A stretch of 15,281 nt of DNA, from assembly GCA_964490725.1 (NCBI GenBank), contig CAZBDU010000114.1, positions 1 through 15,281 of the forward strand, read 5' to 3'. Each line of letters begins with the position of its first letter. The first letter of the stretch is position 1. This document shows, piece after piece, positions 1 to 6,173 of the stretch. This DNA is from CAZBDU01 sp964490725. GTDB taxonomy: Bacteria > Spirochaetota > Spirochaetia > SZUA-6 > DRHE01. Below the pieces are notes generated by a model. That model had not been told where the DNA came from and made no database searches. It was given only the letters and a program-made list of their open reading frames with translations. The translations under genes and the position numbers were made by a program.

Positions 1-172
1 CCCCGGGCCCGCCGCTGCCCGGTCCGCCCGGGTCGCCCGACCCCGGGAACAGGCGGTCCAGGAGCCCACGGCCGGGCTCCAGGCGGCCCGCGGCCACACC
101 ACCGGCGAAGAAGACCACCAGCGCTGCGCCGGCCAGCGCCGCCGTCAGGATTCTTCGTACAGGCTCTTTCAT
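1..172 (-). CDS. N-terminal fragment of a membrane-anchored or exported protein (runs off window)
   Basis: An ATG at 172 opens a frame that stays open for 57 codons to the window edge. It starts only 2 bases after the stop of the upstream aldo/keto reductase, so the two probably share a transcript. The visible part has a short basic start (MKEPVRRI), a hydrophobic helix at about residues 9-30 rich in Ala, Val, Leu and Phe, and then a Gly/Pro-rich stretch from about residue 46. This looks like a signal anchor or signal peptide followed by a flexible linker. A purine-rich GAGG lies about 8 bases before the ATG. The catalytic or binding part is outside the window, so no function can be assigned. 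Secreted S41 (C-terminal processing) proteases often begin this way, but that is only a guess. Confidence 0.6.
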   Translation of the reverse strand, partial: MKEPVRRILTAALAGAALVVFFAGGVAAGRLEPGRGLLDRLFPGSGDPGGPGSGGPG

Positions 173-174
173 CT

Positions 175-1110
175 CTACTGCCTCGGAACGCTTCGGTCCG
201 CCGCGGCCTCCAGCGCCGCCACCTCCTCCGCGCTCAGCCGCCAGCCCAGGGCGCCGGCGTTCTCCCTGAGGTGCCCCTCACCGGTTGCCCCCGGAATGGG
301 TAGAGCTCCTTTGCAGACGACCCAGTTGAGGGCCACCTGGGCGAGGGACTTCCCACCGTGGCCCTGGCCGATCTCCCGGGCAAGCTCCACTACCCGGGCC
401 GCCCCCTTGCCGTAGCCGCCTCCGAACAGAAGCCCCCGCCATCCCCGCGGAGGGTCCTCCGGGGTGTGCTTGCCGGAGAGGAAGCCCAGGGCAAGGGGGC
501 GATAGGCGATGGGAGTGACCCCCAGATCCCGGCAGAGCTCCATGACCCCGTTGCGCTCCGCTCTGCGGTTGAGCAGGCTGTACTCAACCTCGTTGCAGGC
601 CAGCGCAATACCCCGGGCCGACAGGGCCTGGTGGGCCCTGCGCATCTGTGCTGCATCGTAGTTGGACACGCCCACCGCCCGCGTGAGGTCCGCCTCCACG
701 GCGTCGGCCAGCGCGGCCATCCAGCTCTCGATGCTCACCGGGGAGGTCGGGAAGTGGATCATGTAGAGGTCCACCCGCGGCAGGCCCAGCCGCTGCAGGC
801 TCCTGCGCAGCGCGCCGATCAACCTCCCTCTACCCAGCCGCCAGGGCATGGGAAAGAACTTGGTCGCCACCACCGGCCGCTTCCCCGCACCGGCCAGACA
901 GCGGCCCAGCGCCTCCTCGGAGGCCCCCATGCCGTACACCTCGGCGGTGTCGAAGAGGTCGATGCCGCAGTCCGTGGCCGCAAGGAAGGCCGCCTCCAGA
1001 GCAGCGCTCTCACTGCGGCGGGACCCCCAGGCGTTGGTGCCCACGCCGATGCGGCTGACCTCCGGCCCCCCCGGCCCCAGCGCTATCTTTCCGTCTGGCA
1101 GATCGTTCAC
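175..1110 (-). CDS. Aldo/keto reductase family oxidoreductase
   Basis: Predicted cytosolic NADPH-dependent reductase of carbonyl compounds with a TIM-barrel fold. Numbered from the upstream TTG at 1140, the catalytic tetrad is visible: Asp64 and Tyr69 in FDTAEVYG, Lys94 in VVATKF, and His129 in DLYMIHFP. GVSNY (157-161) and the C-terminal LPIPGATGEGHLREN match the family's barrel and cofactor-loop motifs. The start is chosen at GTG 1110, which has a GGAG about 6 bases upstream and gives 311 residues. The TTG at 1140 (321 residues) has poorly placed ribosome-binding sequence, and a TTGACA at 1157-1162 hints that transcription begins near or after it. The gene is divergent from the membrane-protein gene at 1281 and is followed after 2 bases by the fragment ending at the window edge. 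The substrate cannot be told from the sequence. Confidence 0.9.
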   Translation of the reverse strand: MNDLPDGKIALGPGGPEVSRIGVGTNAWGSRRSESAALEAAFLAATDCGIDLFDTAEVYGMGASEEALGRCLAGAGKRPVVATKFFPMPWRLGRGRLIGALRRSLQRLGLPRVDLYMIHFPTSPVSIESWMAALADAVEADLTRAVGVSNYDAAQMRRAHQALSARGIALACNEVEYSLLNRRAERNGVMELCRDLGVTPIAYRPLALGFLSGKHTPEDPPRGWRGLLFGGGYGKGAARVVELAREIGQGHGGKSLAQVALNWVVCKGALPIPGATGEGHLRENAGALGWRLSAEEVAALEAAADRSVPRQ

Positions 1111-1133
1111 CCCTGACTCCTGCTCCCTTTCTA

Positions 1134-1162
1134 GCTTCAACCCTGCATCCCGCTCCTGTCAA
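1134..1162 (-). promoter_or_regulatory. Possible promoter for the aldo/keto reductase
   Basis: A perfect TTGACA -35 hexamer reads on the minus strand at 1162-1157. At spacings of 16-18 bases the -10 candidates are poor (for example TTGAAG or TGAAGC). If it is used, the transcript would start downstream of the TTG at 1140, favouring the GTG start at 1110. Only the -35 is convincing. Confidence 0.25.
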
Positions 1163-1280
1163 ATGCCTCCCTCCCTGTGCCTGCCCTGCGGTTGCCATTC
1201 GCCCCCGGCGGCGCTACCATCCCAGGCAGCGCCTCTTCGGCCCTGACACTCGCCGTGAGCCGGGGGGCAGGGAGGAAGCA

Positions 1281-1643
1281 GTGAGCGGCTGGCAGATCGG
1301 GATCCTGGCCGCGGTGGCCGCCGGGGTGTGGATGCTCATCCGCAGGCTCGCCAGGCCCGGCAGACCCGCCGGCAGGGACGTCAACCCGGACCGGCTGGAC
1401 TTCGATGCGTGGCTGCAACAGGCCCGCAAGAGGATCGAGCTTCTGGAAGAGAAGGACAGGAAACGCAGGGAGCTGGCCTGGATCGACCTGAACCCCCAGA
1501 GGCAGCTCGATTTCAGCGACAGGTTCCTGGTCTCCAATTTCGGCCGCAGAGCCAGCGCGCCGCTGCCGGTGGAGAAGAAGCTGCTGCTCGGCAAGGCGCA
1601 CTTCTTCCTGCTGGAGGAGGGGGAGCTCTCTTCATCGCCTTGA
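1281..1643 (+). CDS. Small single-pass membrane protein of unknown function
   Basis: A 120-residue protein I do not recognise. The GTG start is preceded by a clear GGAGG five bases upstream. Residues 5-20 form one hydrophobic helix, followed by basic residues (RRLARPGR), which predicts an N-terminal membrane anchor with the rest in the cytoplasm. Residues about 40-68 are strongly charged (QQARKRIELLEEKDRKRRE) and likely helical or coiled-coil. The C-terminal half is polar with conserved-looking hydrophobic patches (SDRFLVSNFG, KAHFFLLEEG). GC-rich codon choice and the ribosome-binding site support real coding. It is followed after 109 bases by a sulfotransferase on the same strand, so an operon is possible but the spacing does not prove it. 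No enzymatic motif is visible. Confidence 0.7.
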   Translation: MSGWQIGILAAVAAGVWMLIRRLARPGRPAGRDVNPDRLDFDAWLQQARKRIELLEEKDRKRRELAWIDLNPQRQLDFSDRFLVSNFGRRASAPLPVEKKLLLGKAHFFLLEEGELSSSP

Positions 1644-1752
1644 CGGAGCCGCCGGGCTGTCCGATGATGCATCCAGGGGCCGGAGGAAGGGCTTCTCTCC
1701 GCGGTCCCCCGGGGCTCCGCCGCCCGGCGGGGCGAACGGCAAGGCCGGGAGC

Positions 1753-2859
1753 ATGAACGAGAGCGGCTTCAAGATCAGCGGTCTGCCCCTGACGGGAACC
1801 ACGCTGGGCAACTGGCTCTACCTGCTGTGGGAGAACCGCCTGCGGATCAGCCCGCGCTACACCCTGCGGGCGCTGTTCATCACCCTGACCGTCGTCATCG
1901 GCGCCCCCTTTCGCTGGTACGAGCAGGTGCGCTTCGGGGCCGCGATTCGCAGGACACGGCTGGCCAGGCCGCCGATCTTCATCATCGGCCACTGGCGCAG
2001 CGGCACCACCTTCCTGCACATGCTGATGGTCCAGGATCGGCAGTTCGCCTGCGCCTCCAACTTCCAGGTTTTCATGCCGTCAGTGTTCCTGGGGGCCGAA
2101 CCGATCTTCAAGCCCTCGGTGGCGCAGATCATGCCCGCCAGGCGGCCCATGGACAACTTCCGCCTGGACGTGGACGGTCCCTCGGAGGAGGAGTTCGCCC
2201 TGGCCAACATGGTGCCCTACTCCCTGTACCACGGCCTGACCTTTCCCCGCCGCCTCCGCTACTACGCACGCTACTGCTCGATGCGGGAGCAGCCGGAGCG
2301 GATCGTCCGGCGCTGGCAGCGCGCCTACCGGCTGTATCTGCAGAAGCTTACCTACCGCTGCGGCGGGCGCCAGCTGGTGCTGAAGAACCCTCCCAGCACC
2401 GCCCGCCTGAAGTTGATCATGGACACGTGGCCCGAAGCCAGGTTCATCCACATCCACCGCAACCCCGTGGAGGTCTTCCTCTCCACCATGAGGATGTACG
2501 AACGCATGGTGCCTCTCTTCCATCTCCAGGTGCCCCGGGTTTCCACGGAGGAGTTCGTTCTGGACCTCTACGCACAGATGTTCGACAGCTACTTCCGCGA
2601 GCGGCCCCTGGTCCCTGCCGGCAACCTGGTGGAGATCGGCTACGAGGAGCTGATGCGCGATCCCATCGGCACGATGCGACACGTGTACCAGGCACTGGGC
2701 ATTGCGGGGTTCGGTGCGGCGGAGGGGGCGATGCGGCGCTACGTCGACAGCCAGCGCTGCTACCGGCCCAACCGCCACCGCGTCGACGAGGCCACCCGCC
2801 GCAAGGTCGCCGGTCGCTGGAAGGCCTGCTTCGAAGCCTTCGGCTATCCCACCGCCTGA
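1753..2859 (+). CDS. PAPS-dependent sulfotransferase family protein
   Basis: Predicted to transfer a sulfuryl group from 3'-phosphoadenosine 5'-phosphosulfate to a hydroxyl or amine of a carbohydrate, lipid or small molecule. The 5'-phosphosulfate loop is seen at residues 78-89 (GHWRSGTTFLHM, with the SGTT core). The 3'-phosphate region is FIHIHRNPVEVFLSTMRM at 231-248, and KNPP at 211-214 is also typical. Length (368 residues) fits the Sulfotransfer_3-type family. Residues about 38-52 are hydrophobic and could associate with the membrane. The C-terminal YRPNRHRVDEATRRKVAGRW resembles the usual tail of this family. The ATG at 1753 has a GGAG only one base away, which is too close to be ideal, but no better start is seen. 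The acceptor is unknown; the upstream membrane protein may or may not be related. Confidence 0.88.
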   Translation: MNESGFKISGLPLTGTTLGNWLYLLWENRLRISPRYTLRALFITLTVVIGAPFRWYEQVRFGAAIRRTRLARPPIFIIGHWRSGTTFLHMLMVQDRQFACASNFQVFMPSVFLGAEPIFKPSVAQIMPARRPMDNFRLDVDGPSEEEFALANMVPYSLYHGLTFPRRLRYYARYCSMREQPERIVRRWQRAYRLYLQKLTYRCGGRQLVLKNPPSTARLKLIMDTWPEARFIHIHRNPVEVFLSTMRMYERMVPLFHLQVPRVSTEEFVLDLYAQMFDSYFRERPLVPAGNLVEIGYEELMRDPIGTMRHVYQALGIAGFGAAEGAMRRYVDSQRCYRPNRHRVDEATRRKVAGRWKACFEAFGYPTA

Positions 2860-2866
2860 CCTTGAG

Positions 2867-2906
2867 CGCCCGCGGCGGGCGGACCGGCGTGCGGCCGGCC
2901 CGCCGG
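2867..2906. other. GC hairpins in the convergent gap
   Basis: The 61 bases between the sulfotransferase stop and the permease remnant stop hold two GC-rich stem-loops. The first is CGCCCG/CGGGCG (2867-2881, 3-base loop) and the second CCGGCG/CGCCGG (2884-2906, 11-base loop). Neither is followed by a T-run on either strand, so they may slow transcription or be weak bidirectional terminators rather than classical intrinsic ones. Confidence 0.35.
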
Positions 2907-2920
2907 CAGACGGCGAGGCT

Positions 2921-3557
2921 TCAGAGCAGCGGGATGATCAGAGAGAGGATGGCGAACCCGTCGATCACGTACAGCATCCAGTGGATCTCCCCGGCCTTTC
3001 CCACCAGCAGCTTGATCAGCGTGTAGACCAGGAATCCCCAGATGATCCCCTGGGTGATGGAGTAGGTGAGGGGGATCAGGATGATCGCCACGAAGGCGGG
3101 TACCGCCTCTTCGAAGTTCTTCCAGTCCAGCTGCGCCAGCGGCCGGGTCATGAACACGCCCACCAGCACCGGCGCGGTGGCCACCGCGGGGATGAACGAA
3201 AGCAGGGGGCTCAGGAAACAGGATGACGAAGATCACTCCCGAGACGAACACCGCCCCCAAGGCCGTCTGCCAGCTCACCCCCATGCCCAGCACCAGGGAG
3301 AGGGTGAAGAAGGCGTTGATCCCCATGCCAGGGGCCAGGGCGAAGGGCAGGTTGGCATACAGCCCCATGGCCACCGATGAGAAGGCACAGACCAGCACCG
3401 TGGCGAACAACACCCCCGGGAAGGACATCCCCGTCTGGGAGAGGATTCCCGGGTTGACCACGATGATGTAGGCCATGGTGAGAAAGGTGGTGAACCCGGC
3501 CAGGACCTCGGTCCGGAGGTTGGTTCCCCGTTCAGACAGCCGGAACAGCTTCTCCAT
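2921..3557 (-). pseudogene. AzgA/NCS2-type purine permease remnant, internally deleted and frameshifted
   Basis: The intact family imports adenine, guanine or hypoxanthine through about 13 membrane helices in roughly 430-450 residues. Here the ATG at 3557, with AGGGG about six bases upstream, encodes about 115 good N-terminal residues (MEKLFRLSERGTNLRTEVLA onward; the TMAYIIVVNP and LAPGMGINAFF signatures are intact) up to VIFVIL near 3224. The reading then makes nonsense. The family C-terminus resumes immediately in another frame (LSPLLSFIPAVATAPVLVG onward, through FEEAVPAFVAIILIPLTYSI) to the TGA at 2921. About 200 codons of the middle are therefore missing and the two ends are out of frame. 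At the junction the plus strand carries CAGGAAACAGGA, a CAGGA repeat. The product cannot be a working transporter. A recent deletion in the organism and an assembly or consensus error are both possible. Confidence 0.85.
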
Positions 3558-3598
3558 TGATACCCCTGAAAGCGTGGAAGATGCCTCAAGGTGTACCG

Positions 3599-3646
3599 GG
3601 AAAACGGTCCGCATGGCAACCTGTTTTCCGGGGTTTCTTGCCCCGG
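3599..3646 (-). promoter_or_regulatory. Two adjacent hairpins upstream of the permease remnant
   Basis: The 192 bases between the sirtuin stop and the permease start hold no gene. On the minus strand CCGGGG-7-base loop-CCCCGG (3646-3628) runs directly into GGAAAAC...GTTTTCC (3629-3599), whose stem continues after a bulge with GGT/ACC. A third small hairpin, GCCAC/GTGGC, lies at 3720-3733, just after the sirtuin stop. No T-run follows, so these are not classical terminators. The position suggests a leader element for the permease gene. I do not recognise the conserved core of the purine riboswitch in it. Confidence 0.4.
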
Positions 3647-3749
3647 CGACCGGCGCGACCGGCCGCCGGCGCGGGGAAGGCGGGAAAACCGGTGAGCAAA
3701 GCCTACCGCGCCGCGGATCGCCACGCATGTGGCAGGCACGCCGGAGCGC

Positions 3750-4682
3750 TCAGGCGCCCAGGAGCATCGCGCACAGCTCGGAGAGCGCCTGCCCCAGGGC
3801 TGCCCCCACTCGCACCGACGCCAGAGCGTCCCCCCGGGTGGGTCCCCGGTTGACGATGGCCACCGGCTTGCCGCCCTCCGCGGCTCGCGTCACGAAGCGG
3901 AAGCCCGACCAGACGGTCAGAGAGGAACCGGCCACCAGCAGCACCTCCGCCGCCTCCAGCATCCGCCACGCCCGCTGAACCCGCCCGGAGGGGACGCTTT
4001 CGCCGAAGAACACCACGTCGGGCTTCAGCGCTCCCCCGCATCGCAGGCAGGCGGGCACACGGAAGGCGCGGACCAGCCCGGGGTCGATCGCGGCGTCTCC
4101 GTCGGGGCTCATGAAGGCGGCCTGTTCGCTCCAACCGGGGTTTGCCTGCAGCAGCCTTGCCTGCAGGGCCTCCCGCGCCTCCGCGGAGCCGCAGCCCAGA
4201 CAAAGCACCCGGGCGAGGGAGCCGTGCAGCTCCAGCACCCGCCGGCTTCCGGCCGCCTGGTGCAGCCCGTCCACGTTCTGCGTGATCACGCCGTCCACGA
4301 CGCCGCCGGCTTGCAGACGCGCCAGCGCGGCGTGCCCGGCGTTCGGCCCGGCCCGTGACACCAGGGGCCACCCCAGGGTGCTGCGCGCCCAGTAGCGCGC
4401 CCTGGCTCGGGGGTCGGAAACGAACTCCCGGTAGTAGACGGGCCGGGAAGGCCGGGAGCCCGGCCCCCGGTAGTCGGGGATCCCGGACTCCGTGCTGATC
4501 CCGGCCCCGCTGAGGACCAGGACACGGCGCCTGCGCATCAGCGCCGCCAGGCGGCTCAAGGCCTCCCCCTCCGGTCCGGAGCGCACCCCCGGCCGGCCGG
4601 TCCCACCGCCCTGGGCGGCGGCCTGCCGCGGACCATCGCCTCCGCGCGCTCCGGGCCGCTTCTGCTCTCCCGTGCCGGTCAC
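3750..4682 (-). CDS. Sir2-family NAD-dependent protein deacylase (sirtuin)
   Basis: Removes acyl groups from lysines using NAD, giving nicotinamide and O-acyl-ADP-ribose; cytosolic. The NAD-binding GAGIST-x-SGIPDYRG lies at residues 59-72, TQNVDGLH at 134-141, the catalytic His at 153 in LHGS, zinc cysteines at 161/164 and 212/215 (CLGC, CLRC), and GSSL at 252-255. The RARARYWAR and GPNAGH segments resemble SIRT4-type (class II) sirtuins rather than the SIRT5-like CobB. The GTG start overlaps the upstream SDR stop by four bases (GTGA), implying translational coupling. No strong Shine-Dalgarno is seen, which fits coupling. The first 40 residues are Gly/Pro/Arg-rich and unlike the family, so the fold begins near residue 41 and a later start is possible. 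The acyl preference is not visible. Confidence 0.92.
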   Translation of the reverse strand: MTGTGEQKRPGARGGDGPRQAAAQGGGTGRPGVRSGPEGEALSRLAALMRRRRVLVLSGAGISTESGIPDYRGPGSRPSRPVYYREFVSDPRARARYWARSTLGWPLVSRAGPNAGHAALARLQAGGVVDGVITQNVDGLHQAAGSRRVLELHGSLARVLCLGCGSAEAREALQARLLQANPGWSEQAAFMSPDGDAAIDPGLVRAFRVPACLRCGGALKPDVVFFGESVPSGRVQRAWRMLEAAEVLLVAGSSLTVWSGFRFVTRAAEGGKPVAIVNRGPTRGDALASVRVGAALGQALSELCAMLLGA

Positions 4683-5446
4683 AGCGAGGCCAGCACCCCA
4701 CCGTCCACGTAGATGATCTGCCCGGTGACAAAGCTGGAGGCCCGTGAGGCCAGGAAGACCGCCGCCCCCACGAGCTCTTCAGGCCGGCCCCAGCGGCCCG
4801 CCGGCGTGCGGGCCTTCAGCCAGGCGTCGAAGGCAGGGTCCTGGACCAGAGCCTCGTTCATCTCGGTGGCGAAGTAGCCAGGGCCGATGCCGTTGACCTG
4901 CACGTTGTGGGGCGCCCACTCCACGGCCATGGCGCGGGTGAGCATCCGCACTCCCCCTTTGGCCGCCGTGTAGGGAGAGATGGTCCGCCGGCCGACCTCG
5001 CTCACCAGCGAGCAAATGTTGATGATCTTTCCTTCCCTGCGCTCCACCATTCCCCGCGCGACCGCCCGGGCGGTAAGGAAAACCCCGGTGAGGTCCACGT
5101 CCAGCACCTCCCGCCAGACTTCCTCCTTCATGTCCAGGATGGGGGCGCGTCTCTGGATTCCGGCGTTGTTGACCAGAATCGATAACGGGCCCACTTCCCG
5201 CTCGATTCGCTCGACCTCCCCGGCGATGGCTGAAGCGTCGCGCACGTCGAAGCTCGAGCCGCTCACCGGGAACCCCTCTCCCGCCAGCCGCTCCACCGCC
5301 GCGCTCAGCCGCTTACGGTCGCGGCCGTTCAGCACCACCGTGGCTCCGGCCTGCCCGAGCCCTCTGGCCAGCGTGAAGCCGAGCCCGCGGCTGGAACCGG
5401 TCACCAGGGCCACCCTGCCGGCCAGGTCGAACAGAGACGATTCCAT
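4679..5446 (-). CDS. SDR-family oxidoreductase, gluconate 5-dehydrogenase-like
   Basis: Classical short-chain dehydrogenase of 255 residues, predicted cytosolic and NAD(P)-dependent. The cofactor motif TGSSRGLG is at 16-23, NNAG at 93-96, the catalytic Ser at 146, and YxxxK at Tyr159/Lys163. NAGIQRRAP, KIINICS, GPGYFATEMNEALV, the RTPAGRWG segment and the ending FVTGQIIYVDGG closely follow gluconate 5-dehydrogenase/IdnO proteins, which interconvert 5-ketogluconate and gluconate. Other sugar-acid or 2-deoxygluconate dehydrogenases (KduD type) are the main alternative. The ATG has a strong GAGGAG six bases upstream. Its stop overlaps the start of the downstream sirtuin. No gluconate kinase, transporter or regulator is nearby, so the physiological substrate is inferred only from homology. 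Confidence 0.88.
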   Translation of the reverse strand: MESSLFDLAGRVALVTGSSRGLGFTLARGLGQAGATVVLNGRDRKRLSAAVERLAGEGFPVSGSSFDVRDASAIAGEVERIEREVGPLSILVNNAGIQRRAPILDMKEEVWREVLDVDLTGVFLTARAVARGMVERREGKIINICSLVSEVGRRTISPYTAAKGGVRMLTRAMAVEWAPHNVQVNGIGPGYFATEMNEALVQDPAFDAWLKARTPAGRWGRPEELVGAAVFLASRASSFVTGQIIYVDGGVLASL

Positions 5447-5621
5447 GACATGCTCCTCGTGAAGTCGATCGTAACACGACCGCGCCCTGCGGGGAAACAG
5501 CCCATCCGCAGGCCTTTTCGCGGGTCAGTCTCCCGGGAGGTCAGATCATGGGGGGGATTCTTTCCAGAGAAGGAAGGAGGAACCGACCTGACCCCTTCCC
5601 CTCAGTGAGCAGAGCTGCTTT
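5447..5621 (-). other. Intergenic region between RRM gene and SDR
   Basis: No gene seen. It holds a 7-bp hairpin (CCTGCGG/CCGCAGG, about 5487-5513) and a TCGTG...CACGA inverted repeat (5+13+5) just upstream of the SDR ribosome-binding site. A TACGAT that could be a weak -10 for the SDR is also present. GGTCAG occurs at 5523-5528 and 5539-5544, spaced 16 bases and flanking the palindrome CTCCCGGGAG, with an inverted copy at 5588-5593. No convincing terminator for the RRM gene is visible. Confidence 0.35.
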
Positions 5622-5927
5622 CTACCAGCGGTTGCCGCCGCCGTAGCCGCCGCCCTTGCGGCCGCCGCCCTTGCGGTCTTCCCGCGGCCGGGCGATGTTG
5701 ACGGTGAGGGTGCGTCCTTCGAGCTGGCTGCCGTTGAGCGCTTCGATGGCCTTCTCGGCCTCCTGCTGCGTGCTCATCTCCACGAAGCCAAAACCCCGCG
5801 ACGCGTCGGTGAACCTGTCGGTCACTACCTTGGCCGACTCCACCGTGCCGTGCGCCGAGAAAACCTCGTGCAGCTGCTCGTCGGTCACCGAGTACGGCAG
5901 GCCGCCAACGTAGAGTTTCTTGTTCAT
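5622..5927 (-). CDS. Single-RRM, glycine-rich RNA-binding protein
   Basis: A 101-residue protein consisting of one RNA-recognition motif and a short Gly/Arg-rich tail. RNP2 (LYVGGL) is at residues 5-10 and RNP1 (RGFGFVEM) at 44-51, with the aromatic residues that stack on RNA bases. The tail from about residue 84 is RPREDRKGGGRKGGGYGGG. This architecture matches bacterial Rbp proteins, known from cyanobacteria and several other phyla. In cyanobacteria some are cold-induced and bind single-stranded RNA. The start is secure: AGGAGGAG lies a few bases upstream. The gene appears monocistronic, with its own promoter at 6105-6133 and a leader of about 170 bases. That leader recalls cold-shock genes, but cold induction here is inference. 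Confidence 0.93.
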   Translation of the reverse strand: MNKKLYVGGLPYSVTDEQLHEVFSAHGTVESAKVVTDRFTDASRGFGFVEMSTQQEAEKAIEALNGSQLEGRTLTVNIARPREDRKGGGRKGGGYGGGNRW

Positions 5928-6098
5928 CTTCTCCTCCTAGAGAGTCGTCCACGCCCTTTGATACTTACCGCTGAAGGAGCAGAGCGCGCAGCGGTCTGGT
6001 CGGCTGTCCTTCCGGCAGGATATGCAAGGTCGGTCTGACTGGGCTTTTTCTCTCTTTCTTTTCTTTTTTTGACTTCGAGAAGCCCGCCCGATGTCCAG
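5928..6098 (-). promoter_or_regulatory. Long 5' leader of the RRM gene
   Basis: From the predicted transcription start near 6098 to the start codon there are about 170 untranslated bases. On the RNA strand it contains 27 consecutive purines, mostly A (plus-strand pyrimidines 6044-6070). Further down is a 7-bp hairpin ACCGCTG/CAGCGGT (5967-5995, 15-base loop) about 30 bases above the ribosome-binding site. Both could affect translation or be a binding site for the encoded protein. Confidence 0.45.
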
Positions 6099-6104
6099 GC
6101 AACC

Positions 6105-6133
6105 AGAATAGCCGTTTTCGGCTCCTCCGTCAA
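6105..6133 (-). promoter_or_regulatory. Sigma-70-type promoter of the RRM gene
   Basis: Minus-strand TTGACG (6133-6128, 5 of 6 matches to the -35 consensus) is followed after exactly 17 bases by TATTCT (6110-6105, 4 of 6 to the -10). It lies just after the end of the M28 peptidase gene and points at the RRM gene, predicting a start near 6098. Confidence 0.6.
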
Positions 6134-6146
6134 GATGAGAAACCGC

Positions 6147-6162
6147 AAAACCCCGCAAGGGG
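6147..6162 (-). terminator. Weak intrinsic terminator after the M28 peptidase
   Basis: On the minus strand, 12 bases after the stop codon at 6174, CCCC-TTGC-GGGG forms a short stem with a tetraloop and is followed by TTTT and then a T-rich GCGGTTTCT. The stem is only four GC pairs, so it is a modest terminator. It sits directly before the RRM promoter, where a terminator would be expected. Confidence 0.4.
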
Positions 6163-6173
6163 CCGGGGCGCGG

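Noticed and set aside
1..172. Naming the truncated gene as an S41 C-terminal processing protease
   Set aside because: Only a signal anchor and a Gly/Pro linker are visible; no PDZ or catalytic residues lie inside the window.
3558..3749. Purine riboswitch upstream of the permease
   Set aside because: The position is suggestive, but the conserved junction and loop sequences of the known purine class are not seen.
5937..6158. Open frame of 73 residues on the minus strand with a CxxC...CxxC pattern, upstream of the RRM gene
   Set aside because: It begins upstream of the predicted RRM promoter and passes through the purine tract, giving a Lys-rich low-complexity run. It has no ribosome-binding site and is better explained as leader sequence.
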